Assembly (NCBI RefSeq): GCF_040214835.1
Contig: NZ_CP157874.1
Span: 2,360,001-2,424,000 of the forward strand
Reading direction: 5' to 3'
Length of the DNA stretch: 64,000 nucleotides
DNA from: Pseudomonas asiatica
GTDB taxonomy: Bacteria; Pseudomonadota; Gammaproteobacteria; Pseudomonadales; Pseudomonadaceae
Made by a program: the position numbers and the translations under genes. Below are positions 1 through 8,327 of this stretch, piece by piece (position 1 is the first letter of the stretch; each line of letters opens with the position of its first letter). The notes beneath the pieces are model-generated. The model did not search any database and had not been told where the DNA came from. It saw only the letters and a list, made by a program, of their open reading frames with translations.

Positions 1-657
1 GCCAACCCGCTGTTCGGCCTGGTCATACGCCTGCGTACGCTGGATGACCTGCCCAACATCGAACAGGTGCACAAGGCCCTGCAGACCCAGGTCAGCGCCA
101 TCCGCGAGGAAATACAGCAGCACGGTTATTCCGCCGTGCACCTCGAAGTCTACTCCTATGCCTTGTGCCTTTACCTGGACGAGGCCGTGATGAGCCGCCC
201 CTGGGGGAACAATTCGTGCTGGAGCCACGAACCGCTGCTCAGCATCTTTCATGACGAAACCCAGGGCGGCGAGAAGATCTTCGTGTTGCTGGAGCGGTTG
301 ATGCAGTCGCCCAAGGAGTTCCAGGATGTGCTGGAGTTCCTGTACTTCTGCTTTTGCCTGGGCCTGAAGGGCAAGTACGCCCTGGACCCGAAGTGCGATG
401 AAATCATCAACGCCCTGATTTCGCGGATGCACAAGGTCATTCGTGAACTGCGCGGCCCCACGCCGGAATTCGTGGGCGACCCGTATACCAACGTGGTCCA
501 TCGCCCCCACCGCAGGCTGCGCCGGGAATGGCCCTGGTGGAGCCCGTTGGTGATCTCCGCCATCGCCATGGTCTGCGCCTACTGCTACTACAGCTACCGC
601 CTGAGCTTGATCACCGCCGAGGTGCTGGAATCGCTCAACGGCATCTTGCAGCAGTAG
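1..657 (+). CDS. tssL: Type VI secretion protein TssL (DotU/IcmH family), 5' truncated
   Basis: The reading frame is open from base 1, so the N-terminus lies outside the window; 218 residues are visible. The sequence matches the DotU/TssL fold: a helical cytoplasmic domain with the conserved YALCLYLDEAVMS segment and a glycine-rich LGLKGKY segment, then a single C-terminal membrane anchor near WWSPLVISAIAMVCAYCYY, as expected for an inner-membrane tail-anchored protein. TssL joins TssM and TssJ in the membrane complex that docks the T6SS baseplate. No peptidoglycan-binding (OmpA) extension follows the anchor. The next gene, vgrG, starts 13 bases downstream, so this is probably the last structural gene of a T6SS cluster lying to the left. 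Strong call from sequence motifs and context. Confidence 0.9.
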   Translation, partial: ANPLFGLVIRLRTLDDLPNIEQVHKALQTQVSAIREEIQQHGYSAVHLEVYSYALCLYLDEAVMSRPWGNNSCWSHEPLLSIFHDETQGGEKIFVLLERLMQSPKEFQDVLEFLYFCFCLGLKGKYALDPKCDEIINALISRMHKVIRELRGPTPEFVGDPYTNVVHRPHRRLRREWPWWSPLVISAIAMVCAYCYYSYRLSLITAEVLESLNGILQQ

Positions 658-670
658 CAGGGGGATCCGC

Positions 671-2749
671 ATGCCTAGCCAATCCGACTTGCGTTTCACC
701 TTCCAGCTGCTGGCTGGCCAGATTGACTTCGAAGTGGTTTCGTTCGAACTCGACGAAATGATCAGCTCACCGTTCCAGCTGAAACTGGAACTGATCAGTT
801 TTGAAGACGAGGTCGACTTCGGCCAGTTGCTCGACAAACCAGTGCTGTTCACGATCTGGCGCGGTGAGCGCCCCTTGCGCTATGTGCACGGCCTGGTCAG
901 CAGTTTCAGCCAGGGTGAGACGGGGTTCTATCGCACCCGTTACCGCGCATTGGTCGAGCCCGTGCTGGCCCGTGCCGGCTTGCGTTCGAACTGGCGCATC
1001 TTCCAGCAGAAGACCGTGCCGCAGATTCTCGAATTGATGCTCAAGCGCCAGGGCATTGCCCGTTTCGAAATCAAGAGCATGGGCGAGCATCAGGTGCGTG
1101 AGTTCTGCGTACAGGCCGGTGAAACGGACCTCGACTTCATCGCCCGCCTGGCGGGTGAAGAGGGCTTCGTCTATCGCTTCGAGCACACGCCTAAACAACA
1201 CCTGCTGGTCATCACCGACCGACTGCTGGCGCTGGGGCAGATCAGCCGAAGCGCGCTCAAGGCCGACGACGAAGGTGATGACTTCTTCGACGAAGACGAC
1301 ATCGGCCCCGACCAGGTGCTGTACCGCGCCAACAGTGGTGGCGACCAGGCCAGGCCTTGCCTGCGCCGCCTGCGTTACAGCGAACAGGTGCGCACCGCAC
1401 GGCAGGTGCAGCGGGACTACACCTTCACCAACCCGCAGTACCGGCAGGAACACCGCGCAGGTGACAGTAGCATCACCCATCAGTCCCGGGACTATGAGCG
1501 CTTCGACTACCCTGGCCGCTACAAGCGCGATGCGGTCGGTGTGCCTTTCACCGCTACCCGCCTGACGGCCCTGCGCCATGACGCCCGTATTGCCGAAGTC
1601 GAGGGCGATGATGTACGCCTGCAACCGGGGCTGAGCTTCACCCTCGTCGAGCACCCGCGCAAAGACCTCAACGCCCATTGGCGTGTGATGCGTGTACATC
1701 ACGAGGGCAGCCAGTTCACCAGCCTGCAAGAAGAAGCTGCCGGGGCCGAACAAGGGACACGCTACTCGCAGGAAGCCGTGCTGGTGCCCGGCCGGATCGA
1801 ATGGCGTCCGGCGCCACTGCCCAAGCCACGCATCGACGGCCCGCACATGGCCACGGTCGTCGGGCCGCCCGGGGAAGAGATCTACTGCGACGAGTGGGGC
1901 CGGGTCAAGGTGAGCTTCCCCTGGGACCGGGAGAGCGAGAACAACGAGTTCAGCTCCTGCTGGGTGCGCGTGTCGCAAGGCTGGGCCGGTGGTAGCTGGG
2001 GTTCGATGGCCATCCCGCGCATCGGCCAGGACGTGATCGTCCAGTACGTCAACGCCGACCCCGACCAGCCGATGATCACCGGGCGTACCTATTGCGGCGA
2101 CCAGCTGCCGCCGTACGACCTGCCCGAGCACAAGACGCGCATGACCATCAAGAGCCAGACCCACAAGGGCAATGGCTTCAATGAACTGCGCTTCGAGGAC
2201 GAACTCGGCAAGGAAGAAGTGTTCATCCATGCCCAGCGGGACCAGAACAATGTAGTCGGCAATGACGAGACCACGCGTGTGGGGCGTAATCGTGTCGAGC
2301 AGGTCGGTAATGATGAGCACTTGAATATCGGCCATGACTTCCGCCAGGAAACCGGGGGCGACCATACCCAGCTCATTGGGCAAGACTGCCGTGTAGATAT
2401 CAAGCATGACCTGTTCGAGAAAGTAGGCAACGACCGTAGCGAATCAACAGGGGCCAATCACCAGGCCTTTGTCGGAAAGGACGCCGAGCTTGTCGTCAAA
2501 GGTGCGCAAAAGGTCACCGTCGGGCAGGGCATGGAGCAACATACGACGATCTATCAGCTGCGCGCCAGTGAGCGCATCGAGTTCAGAACCGCGGGCGGCA
2601 GCATTGTGCTGGACGGGCAGGGCATCACCATCAACGGGCTGAAACTCGACCTGCTGGGGCAAACCAGCGCGGCTGCGTCAGGGGCTGGAAACAGCCAGCC
2701 ACTCTCGCTTACGCCTGACGCCAGCAAAAAGTGCGAGGCCAAGGTCTGA
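671..2749 (+). CDS. vgrG: Type VI secretion tip protein VgrG (TssI)
   Basis: 692 residues. The N-terminal gp27-like part begins DLRFTFQLLAGQ; the gp5 OB-fold follows around GRVKVSFPWDRES and the typical WVRVSQGWAGGSWG motif, then IPRIGQDVIVQYVNADPDQP. The C-terminus has repeating VGNDE/IGHD-type beta-helix segments and ends shortly afterwards, so there is no fused effector domain. VgrG trimers form the spike on the Hcp tube that carries effectors out. The ATG follows an AGGGGG ribosome site. The stop codon overlaps the next start (TGATG). Its immediate neighbours (DUF4123-like adaptor, VasX-type effector, PAAR) define a dedicated VgrG-effector cargo module. Confidence 0.97.
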   Translation: MPSQSDLRFTFQLLAGQIDFEVVSFELDEMISSPFQLKLELISFEDEVDFGQLLDKPVLFTIWRGERPLRYVHGLVSSFSQGETGFYRTRYRALVEPVLARAGLRSNWRIFQQKTVPQILELMLKRQGIARFEIKSMGEHQVREFCVQAGETDLDFIARLAGEEGFVYRFEHTPKQHLLVITDRLLALGQISRSALKADDEGDDFFDEDDIGPDQVLYRANSGGDQARPCLRRLRYSEQVRTARQVQRDYTFTNPQYRQEHRAGDSSITHQSRDYERFDYPGRYKRDAVGVPFTATRLTALRHDARIAEVEGDDVRLQPGLSFTLVEHPRKDLNAHWRVMRVHHEGSQFTSLQEEAAGAEQGTRYSQEAVLVPGRIEWRPAPLPKPRIDGPHMATVVGPPGEEIYCDEWGRVKVSFPWDRESENNEFSSCWVRVSQGWAGGSWGSMAIPRIGQDVIVQYVNADPDQPMITGRTYCGDQLPPYDLPEHKTRMTIKSQTHKGNGFNELRFEDELGKEEVFIHAQRDQNNVVGNDETTRVGRNRVEQVGNDEHLNIGHDFRQETGGDHTQLIGQDCRVDIKHDLFEKVGNDRSESTGANHQAFVGKDAELVVKGAQKVTVGQGMEQHTTIYQLRASERIEFRTAGGSIVLDGQGITINGLKLDLLGQTSAAASGAGNSQPLSLTPDASKKCEAKV

Positions 2750-3672
2750 TGCGCACCGATAACCTGGCCAGGCTCATCGAAAGCCATCATGGGGCGCACT
2801 TGTACTGCCATGTGCTGATAGATCCGCTTGCGACTGCTCACCATGGCGACCATGCCGTGCTTGCCGCGCTGCGCAATGCCCTGGGTGAGCAGGCATTGAC
2901 CCGTGTGCACCGGGCCGACCTGGCCCATGCCCCCCAACTGCATCCCGTACTGGTCTGCCTGGCTTCGCCCGGCACGGTCCCCAGTCGCCGTCTGCTGGAA
3001 CTGACCGCCCGGGCAGCGCAGAGGGCGTTGTTTCAGCAACGGCGTTACCTGTGTGGCTGGCTGTTCAGTGAGGCGCCTTCGGCCGCTGTCGCGTCCCATC
3101 TCACGGCCTTGTGTCGGTTGCCCGATTCCAATCGGGAATTTGGCTGCCACCCGGTCTACGAACCCGTCCGTCTGGAGTTGCTTGCGGCGACGTTCGAGCG
3201 GCTTGAACAAGGCCCATGGTGGCCGATCAGTGACTGGTTGTTCCTGAGTAGCGGTGGGAGGTTGGCAAGCCTGAAAGGGCAGAGCGGGCAGCGACACCCT
3301 TTACCAACCCCTGCGCGGCGAATTCAGGATGACGTGGGGCTGATCGAACGTGTGCTGGCTACCTGGAGAGTGTTGCGAGCGGGTTCGCAGCACATCAATC
3401 AGTGTCAGATTCCACCGTTTGCTGCGGTGCGTGCTTCGAACCATGTCGATGATGCACGCAGGTTGGGCCTGAGCGAGATGGAGGACATCGTGGCCTTCGC
3501 TCTCCATCACCTGTGCATTCACCCCAGGCTGCATACCGTACCTGCGGTGGGCGAAATGATCGACGCAGCGGCCAGAGGTCAGGCGCCTCTTGCCGCATTG
3601 CTCGCCCGCTACTCCGAGGCGCAATGGCGCCAACTGATCGAATGCCTGCCGAAATCCGAGAGTCGCTTATGA
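2749..3672 (+). CDS. DUF4123-like T6SS effector adaptor/chaperone
   Basis: 307 residues from the ATG that overlaps the vgrG stop by one base; a GTG 18 bases upstream is less likely. The N-terminal half (HLYCHVLIDPL, then RVHRADLAHAPQLHPVLVCLA) resembles DUF4123 (Tap/TEC) proteins, which bind a specific effector and load it onto the cognate VgrG. The position exactly between vgrG and a MIX/VasX-type effector, with overlaps on both sides (TGATG and ATGA), is the classical arrangement. The family assignment rests on a weak sequence resemblance plus strong context. No membrane segment or signal peptide is evident, as expected for a cytoplasmic chaperone. The C-terminal 100 residues are helical in character and could be the effector-contacting part. 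Confidence 0.72.
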   Translation: MRTDNLARLIESHHGAHLYCHVLIDPLATAHHGDHAVLAALRNALGEQALTRVHRADLAHAPQLHPVLVCLASPGTVPSRRLLELTARAAQRALFQQRRYLCGWLFSEAPSAAVASHLTALCRLPDSNREFGCHPVYEPVRLELLAATFERLEQGPWWPISDWLFLSSGGRLASLKGQSGQRHPLPTPARRIQDDVGLIERVLATWRVLRAGSQHINQCQIPPFAAVRASNHVDDARRLGLSEMEDIVAFALHHLCIHPRLHTVPAVGEMIDAAARGQAPLAALLARYSEAQWRQLIECLPKSESRL

Positions 3673-6600
3673 CCATCAGCCAACGTATTGCCCTCGCGAT
3701 CGCCGAAGCAGGGCTCCCGCATGACCAGTGCATGTTTTGCGAGCGCCAGGGCCTGCCGATCCTGCCGCTGCGCCGCGCTCTGGTACCGGATACCCGCCCC
3801 GAGTGTGTCTCCACCGTGGCGGATAACCGGCATATCACGGCGAAGATCGGCTTGCGCACTTTGCGCATGGGCTACCTGTATGTCCTGCTCGACCAGCAGG
3901 TCTGGCATGCCTATGCCGTCAGCGAGCAGGGTCACCTGCGTCGTTTCAATCCCTATGAGCCACCGGACGGCCCGCCTTCGCCGCTGCCCGAAAAATGCGT
4001 GAACGCAGATCACGACATTCCTTCGGCCTTTCTCAACATCGATACCAGCAGGTACGCCAGCGCCTGGCTGGCCTTCTCCAGCGATCCTTGGCCGGTGAGC
4101 GTGCTGAACGCCTACAAGAGCGGCGCGTCGCCTGCGCATCGCTTCGAGGGCCTGGATCTGAATCAGGCACGCAGCAATCCCGAGCTGCTGGGCATCGCCA
4201 TGACGCCCGATAAGCTTGGGGTCGACCAGCAGGTGTTCGAGTATGCCCAGCATGGCTGCGCCCCCTTCGAGAGTGCGCATGGCTTCCACAGCCGCTGGTT
4301 GCGCCGGTTCGCCCTGCGCGGCTATCTGGTCAATGCGATCAACCGGCACAAGCTGGAAAACGGCGTGCTGGCAGTGGTGCTCGACGACACCGTCGGGCTG
4401 ATTCAGGAGTACAACCATCAGCGCCTGAACTGGGTACTGAAGCGTCAGGCCTGGCGTGAAGAACCGATGCGGGCCTATCAGCTGCAGACCTCGCAGATCC
4501 TGCAGATCATTCGTGCCACGCACAGGGAATGGGCGGCGCAGAAGGTGCCGTCGCTGGAACCGATGACGGGCGATGGGCCGCCGGTGTTCACCGACCCGGC
4601 TGTCGAGCGGCAGCTGTTGGTCGAGCGTGCGCAGCAGGAGAGTGACGAGCGGCTTGAAGAGCGCTACCACGAACCGCAGCGGGCCGCGTTCCAGGCTGAA
4701 TACGAGCAGCAGGAACGCGAGTTTCAGCGTTACATCGACAAGGACGCAAGGGCGTACGTTGCCTTGTTCGATACGCCCATGTTCAAGGTGGCCGAGGCGT
4801 ACGACTACGACGGTAACGATCGTGAGTCCGGGGTGGCCTACGCCAAGACCATGGCCCTGTGCCTGGGTGGCGGCATTACGGAAGCTGTCGTCCCCCGCCT
4901 TGAACCGCATGTTCCCGCTTCCGGCACCAGCGAACTGCTCTGGTTGAAATGGCTAAAGGACCCGGACAGCCCGCCCTACCGCGCCTTGCTGATGCGCGAC
5001 CAGGCACTGCTGGCCGGGCTGCTGCCCAGTTTCTCCGCCACAGAAGCGATCAACTGGAACGACAGCGACAAGCTCTACGGCATGCTGAGCAAGATCATCG
5101 CCAGCGATGACGCCGGCCTGCGCATGCGCAATACCCTCAAGCAGGCCATTGCTGAAACGCAGGGCGCGCTCAATGCGGCCAGTCAGCGGCTGGCGCCATG
5201 TCTGTCACCTGGCATTCAGAAGGCCGTGCGGCATCTGAACAGCGCCACGCAGTTTCTCTACAACGGCGTCCACCTGATCGAGCTGGAAGTGAAGATGAAG
5301 CTGGGCGAGTACTACGCCTTGCAGAGCGCCCACCTCCGGGAGTTGCAGCACAAGGCCAACGCGTCGATCGCCGAGGCGCGGGACCGGATGCGCCGCAATA
5401 TCGATGACTTCGAGTTTGGTTCGATGAAGGCCATGCGCAAGGTGCGGCCGATCATCCAGCACGGGCTGATGAGCCTGGCCGTGCTTGACCCGCGGTTCAC
5501 CAATTCGATGATCAGCGTAACGGTGTGGGTCGAGGGCAAGGCTGAGGAAGTGCATGGGCGGTTGTTCAAGGAGGCCAGCATGGGGGTGACCCAGGCGAGC
5601 AGTGCGGCGCAGCTTGCCTTGGTGGATATCTCGGTGGCAGCGGGGACGTTGGAAACCGATGCGCGCAGGTTGTTGCAGGGGATGAAGATCACAACGCAGC
5701 AGGCGGCCCGATTGGTTAGAACCGGTTTTTCCGGGTTGCGCGGGATCGCTGGCAGCTGGGAGGTTCTGCTGGCGATAGGCGGGTTGTATCTGCAGCAGGA
5801 CAGCCTGGGCAGGAATCAGGAAAAGGCGGAAACGGAGATTGGGCCCAAGGCGTTTGAGGCCAAATTGGCGTTGCAAGGATCTCAATTGGGCGTGTTGGGA
5901 GGGCAAATCGAGTTGGTTGGGCTCATTTTGAGATCAAGCGCTGGTCCACTGAATTTGGCACGGGCAAAGGGTGTAGCAGCCACAGGGGAGGCCTTGATAA
6001 GGCTTGGTGCTTTGGTAAGTGTGGTTGCAGGGGTCTTTGATACGGCTCAAGCAATCAATGCCATGAGGCGCACCGCCGCTGCGGGTGATGATGTAGCGTA
6101 CTACCAACATCTAACTTCAGCCGTTTTTTATGCTGCTGGAACTATCGCGTTCGGAGTCGCAGTACTCAATCCGTTATTTTTCGGCCCGCTGGGATTGGCG
6201 ATAGCCCTCACGCTTGCTGCTTATCAACTAAGCAAACGGGCTGAGAAAAATGAATCAACTGATTTGGAACGCTGGGTAAGGCGGTGCTGCTTTGGAAAGG
6301 CAGACGAAAAGCCGAGCGTTCATTGGAATTCTCCAGAACATGCGGATATCGCTTTTGCCGAACTCAATGCTGCCACGTTAGGGGTGCAGGCGAAGTTGCA
6401 CTTTGAGTCGCACTTGGCAACTGATCCAGGTCTTCCGAAAATCGGTGGCTTGATTAGTGTCGAAATAATGAGGGAGCTAAAATTCTTGATCGCTTTGCCT
6501 ATGTACGACGAGCGGTCTTCGGGATATCACTGGAAATTGATCGTGCATCGTCACGGTGATGGCCATCACCCTGATTACGTTGGCGGGGAAACTATTGCTT

Positions 6601-6887
6601 CGGGCAATTTCTTTGCAAACTCTGAAGAGCCTCTCTCACCGTCCTCTTCATTTTCCAGCTTTACATCGCCGCGAATACCCGACCACGACCGCAATTATTC
6701 AATCAGCGAGAAGCGAAAACCTTACCCTGCGGGGTTCAGTCAGTTAGAAATTTCTGGCTCGATATCGCTCATGGCAACTATAGGAAACCACACGATACTG
6801 GCAGCTACGCTGTTGGTGATGTACTGGCCGGATCGGAGCTTGCCAGGTGGGTATATTGAGATTTGTGCCAGGGAGATTAACGAGTGA
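3669..6887 (+). CDS. T6SS pore-forming effector, VasX-N/BTH_I2691 family with MIX motif
   Basis: 1072 residues from ATG 3669 (ATGA overlap with the upstream stop). Residues 21-37 read CMFCERQGLPILPLRRA, the hallmark of the VasX N-terminal/BTH_I2691 family. Residues 65-73, LRMGYLYVL, match the MIX motif hRxGhhYhh of type six effectors. A long helical middle region leads to hydrophobic stretches near residues 688-711, 776-797 and 817-853 (for example TIAFGVAVLNPLFFGPLGLA), fitting a colicin-like membrane-inserting toxin. The P. putida effector Tke5 belongs to this family and depolarises target membranes; orthology is an inference. From about 5,880 onward the DNA becomes visibly AT-richer, covering the membrane-active C-terminus, which suggests the toxin end was exchanged. 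The next gene is the likely immunity determinant. Confidence 0.88.
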   Translation: MTISQRIALAIAEAGLPHDQCMFCERQGLPILPLRRALVPDTRPECVSTVADNRHITAKIGLRTLRMGYLYVLLDQQVWHAYAVSEQGHLRRFNPYEPPDGPPSPLPEKCVNADHDIPSAFLNIDTSRYASAWLAFSSDPWPVSVLNAYKSGASPAHRFEGLDLNQARSNPELLGIAMTPDKLGVDQQVFEYAQHGCAPFESAHGFHSRWLRRFALRGYLVNAINRHKLENGVLAVVLDDTVGLIQEYNHQRLNWVLKRQAWREEPMRAYQLQTSQILQIIRATHREWAAQKVPSLEPMTGDGPPVFTDPAVERQLLVERAQQESDERLEERYHEPQRAAFQAEYEQQEREFQRYIDKDARAYVALFDTPMFKVAEAYDYDGNDRESGVAYAKTMALCLGGGITEAVVPRLEPHVPASGTSELLWLKWLKDPDSPPYRALLMRDQALLAGLLPSFSATEAINWNDSDKLYGMLSKIIASDDAGLRMRNTLKQAIAETQGALNAASQRLAPCLSPGIQKAVRHLNSATQFLYNGVHLIELEVKMKLGEYYALQSAHLRELQHKANASIAEARDRMRRNIDDFEFGSMKAMRKVRPIIQHGLMSLAVLDPRFTNSMISVTVWVEGKAEEVHGRLFKEASMGVTQASSAAQLALVDISVAAGTLETDARRLLQGMKITTQQAARLVRTGFSGLRGIAGSWEVLLAIGGLYLQQDSLGRNQEKAETEIGPKAFEAKLALQGSQLGVLGGQIELVGLILRSSAGPLNLARAKGVAATGEALIRLGALVSVVAGVFDTAQAINAMRRTAAAGDDVAYYQHLTSAVFYAAGTIAFGVAVLNPLFFGPLGLAIALTLAAYQLSKRAEKNESTDLERWVRRCCFGKADEKPSVHWNSPEHADIAFAELNAATLGVQAKLHFESHLATDPGLPKIGGLISVEIMRELKFLIALPMYDERSSGYHWKLIVHRHGDGHHPDYVGGETIASGNFFANSEEPLSPSSSFSSFTSPRIPDHDRNYSISEKRKPYPAGFSQLEISGSISLMATIGNHTILAATLLVMYWPDRSLPGGYIEICAREINE

Positions 6888-7696
6888 AGCGTGATGGTAA
6901 AGTTCTGTGGGAGCGCGCTTTAGGCTGGAGTCATGACCTTCCCAAGGTAGATGAAGTGCCAAAGTGGCGGGAAGTGTGGGCAAGTGTCAAACCGTCGCCC
7001 AACTACCTCGATGATGTTTATCTCGAGTTACCTCGGAGTAGCATTATCCTCCGAGGTGTCATATTTTTAGTTGGGATTCCGGGGTTGATTTTTATTCTGG
7101 GATTGACGCTTTGCCTCTACTGGGGTCTTTTGCATGACGGTTGGCAGCGCGATTGGCTAATAAACATATCAATAATTTTTCCTCCGGCAATACTATGGGC
7201 TTTGATTCCCTATGTCAGACTTGATCTGGTTACGCCTAGAGATGAGCCAATTCGCTTCAATCGACTCCGCCAAAAGATATACATTTATGAGTTTCGATAT
7301 GACCGCATCTTCATCTTCAGCGGCAAACACTGGGGCGTCAAACCGGTCGCCTACAACTGGGACGACGTAACCGCCGAAGTCTACCGAGTCTACGCCCCTG
7401 GCCACGGTGGGCTGATCGAAAACGTCATGCTGTCCGTCCGCAACCCGGAAACCAACGAAGTCATCGACCGCGTCTTCTTCACCCACGACCTGTACCACGG
7501 TGAAGCCTACTGGGCTATCGCCCGGCTATTCATGCAGCAAGGTCCCGAAGCCCTGCCGAAGTTCGTGCACCCACCCCGTGACTGGAACGATGACGATGGC
7601 CTGAGCCACATGCATTGCAGGGCTCCCAAGGTTCATTGGCCAGAGGACATGGACCGTGAATCTCGTACCGGGCCATCAGAAGGAGAAGCCCAATGA
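6884..7696 (+). CDS. DUF6708-type membrane protein, putative immunity protein of the VasX-like effector
   Basis: 270 residues; GTG start in a 4-base GTGA overlap with the effector stop. Two closely spaced membrane helices sit near residues 52-82 (VIFLVGIPGLIFILGLTLCLYWG) and 90-108 (ISIIFPPAILWALIPYV), followed by a soluble C-terminal part containing PIRFNRLRQKIYIYEF, typical of DUF6708 proteins. A membrane-embedded product beside a pore-forming toxin is what an immunity protein should look like; this role is inferred from position and topology, not shown. The first two thirds are AT-rich like the effector tail, and the last third (from about 7,310) returns to host-like GC, so the recombinant segment seems to end inside this gene. 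Confidence 0.7.
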   Translation: MKRDGKVLWERALGWSHDLPKVDEVPKWREVWASVKPSPNYLDDVYLELPRSSIILRGVIFLVGIPGLIFILGLTLCLYWGLLHDGWQRDWLINISIIFPPAILWALIPYVRLDLVTPRDEPIRFNRLRQKIYIYEFRYDRIFIFSGKHWGVKPVAYNWDDVTAEVYRVYAPGHGGLIENVMLSVRNPETNEVIDRVFFTHDLYHGEAYWAIARLFMQQGPEALPKFVHPPRDWNDDDGLSHMHCRAPKVHWPEDMDRESRTGPSEGEAQ

Positions 7697-7950
7697 ACCC
7701 TGTCGTACTGGTAGGCCATCGACATGTCTGCCCGCTACATGGCACCAACCAGGTAGAAAGCGGCAGTGCCACGTACACCTTCAATGGCAGGGCGGTTGCC
7801 AGGGTGGGGGATCGGACCACGTGCGGCGCCGTGATCGAGAGTGGGGCTGAGCATTTCCTGGTCGAGGGCGCGGCCGTGGCGCGTAAAGGTGACCGGACGG
7901 ATCACGGTGGTGTGCTGGAGGAGGGTGATGCTGGGTGGATGCTGGATTGA
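7693..7950 (+). CDS. PAAR domain protein (T6SS spike tip)
   Basis: 85 residues, ATG overlapping the upstream stop (ATGA). The whole protein is one PAAR repeat unit: paired GDRT segments (ARVGDRTTCGAVI and ARKGDRTDHGGVL) and the metal-binding His/Cys positions (GHRHVCPLHG, TTCG, DHGG). PAAR proteins cap the VgrG trimer with a sharp cone and can carry effectors. There is no extension, so it is a plain tip. It closes the co-directional vgrG-adaptor-effector-immunity-PAAR set; a stretch without recognised genes follows. Confidence 0.93.
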   Translation: MNPVVLVGHRHVCPLHGTNQVESGSATYTFNGRAVARVGDRTTCGAVIESGAEHFLVEGAAVARKGDRTDHGGVLEEGDAGWMLD

Positions 7951-8104
7951 TCAAATACCTCTTGTACAAGATCGGGCCCGCAGATCTCTGTGCGGCTTTG
8001 GCAGTGAACACCAGCGCAGCCGGATGGGTTTGCTATCTCGGTGTTGACACCGAGTGCGCCGCGCCACCATTATCCAGCCATATCCACGCAACGGGCTTGC
8101 CAGC

Positions 8105-8206
8105 ATGTCCATTTCCAACCACGCCATTTTCGCTTCGGGCTTCATCGCCCAGGCAGGCGCGTGCGTTGCCGTTGCCAAGAAATCCAAGAAACAGCCGCTC
8201 ATCTGA
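8105..8206 (+). CDS. Possible 33-residue micro-protein
   Basis: Reading ATG to TGA gives MSISNHAIFASGFIAQAGA followed by CVAVAKKSKKQPLI: a short hydrophobic/alanine-rich core and a very basic KKSKKQ tail, the profile of a small membrane-associated peptide. It ends ten bases before a strong hairpin (8217-8245), as a short transcription unit would. Against it: no good Shine-Dalgarno sequence precedes the ATG and I do not recognise the family. Confidence 0.3.
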   Translation: MSISNHAIFASGFIAQAGACVAVAKKSKKQPLI

Positions 8207-8216
8207 CCGAGGCGCG

Positions 8217-8245
8217 CTGTCTCGTCAGGTGGGCTGACGAGACAG
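8217..8245 (+). terminator. Perfect 11-bp hairpin
   Basis: CTGTCTCGTCA and TGACGAGACAG are exact reverse complements separated by a 7-base loop (GGTGGGC); outer GGCGC/GCGCC bases may lengthen the stem. There is no U-tract, so it may be a terminator of the upstream T6SS/micro-ORF transcript or an mRNA leader structure for the next gene. Confidence 0.5.
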
Positions 8246-8327
8246 AAGGCGCCAGGTATCCCTGCCAGACCACTTCGACTCTTCGCCCTGCTGACGCTGA
8301 CTTTCGGTCAACATCAGGAGTTTTTGC

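Larger units (their letters stand above)
7951..8327. other. 377-bp intergenic region after the T6SS module
   Basis: It contains no gene of normal size. A decayed REP-like segment is visible around 7,973-8,030 (a CGGCTTTGG...GAACACCAGCGCAGCCGG pattern resembling the intact palindromes elsewhere), a 33-codon micro-ORF at 8105-8206, a strong hairpin at 8217-8245, and the leader with an AGGAG ribosome site of the DapA-family gene. Confidence 0.6.

Noticed and set aside
767..2407. Long minus-strand open frame (546 codons) opposite vgrG
   Set aside because: It lies wholly within a certain vgrG on the other strand, has low-complexity V/A/L/H-rich content and no ribosome site: a shadow of a high-GC gene.
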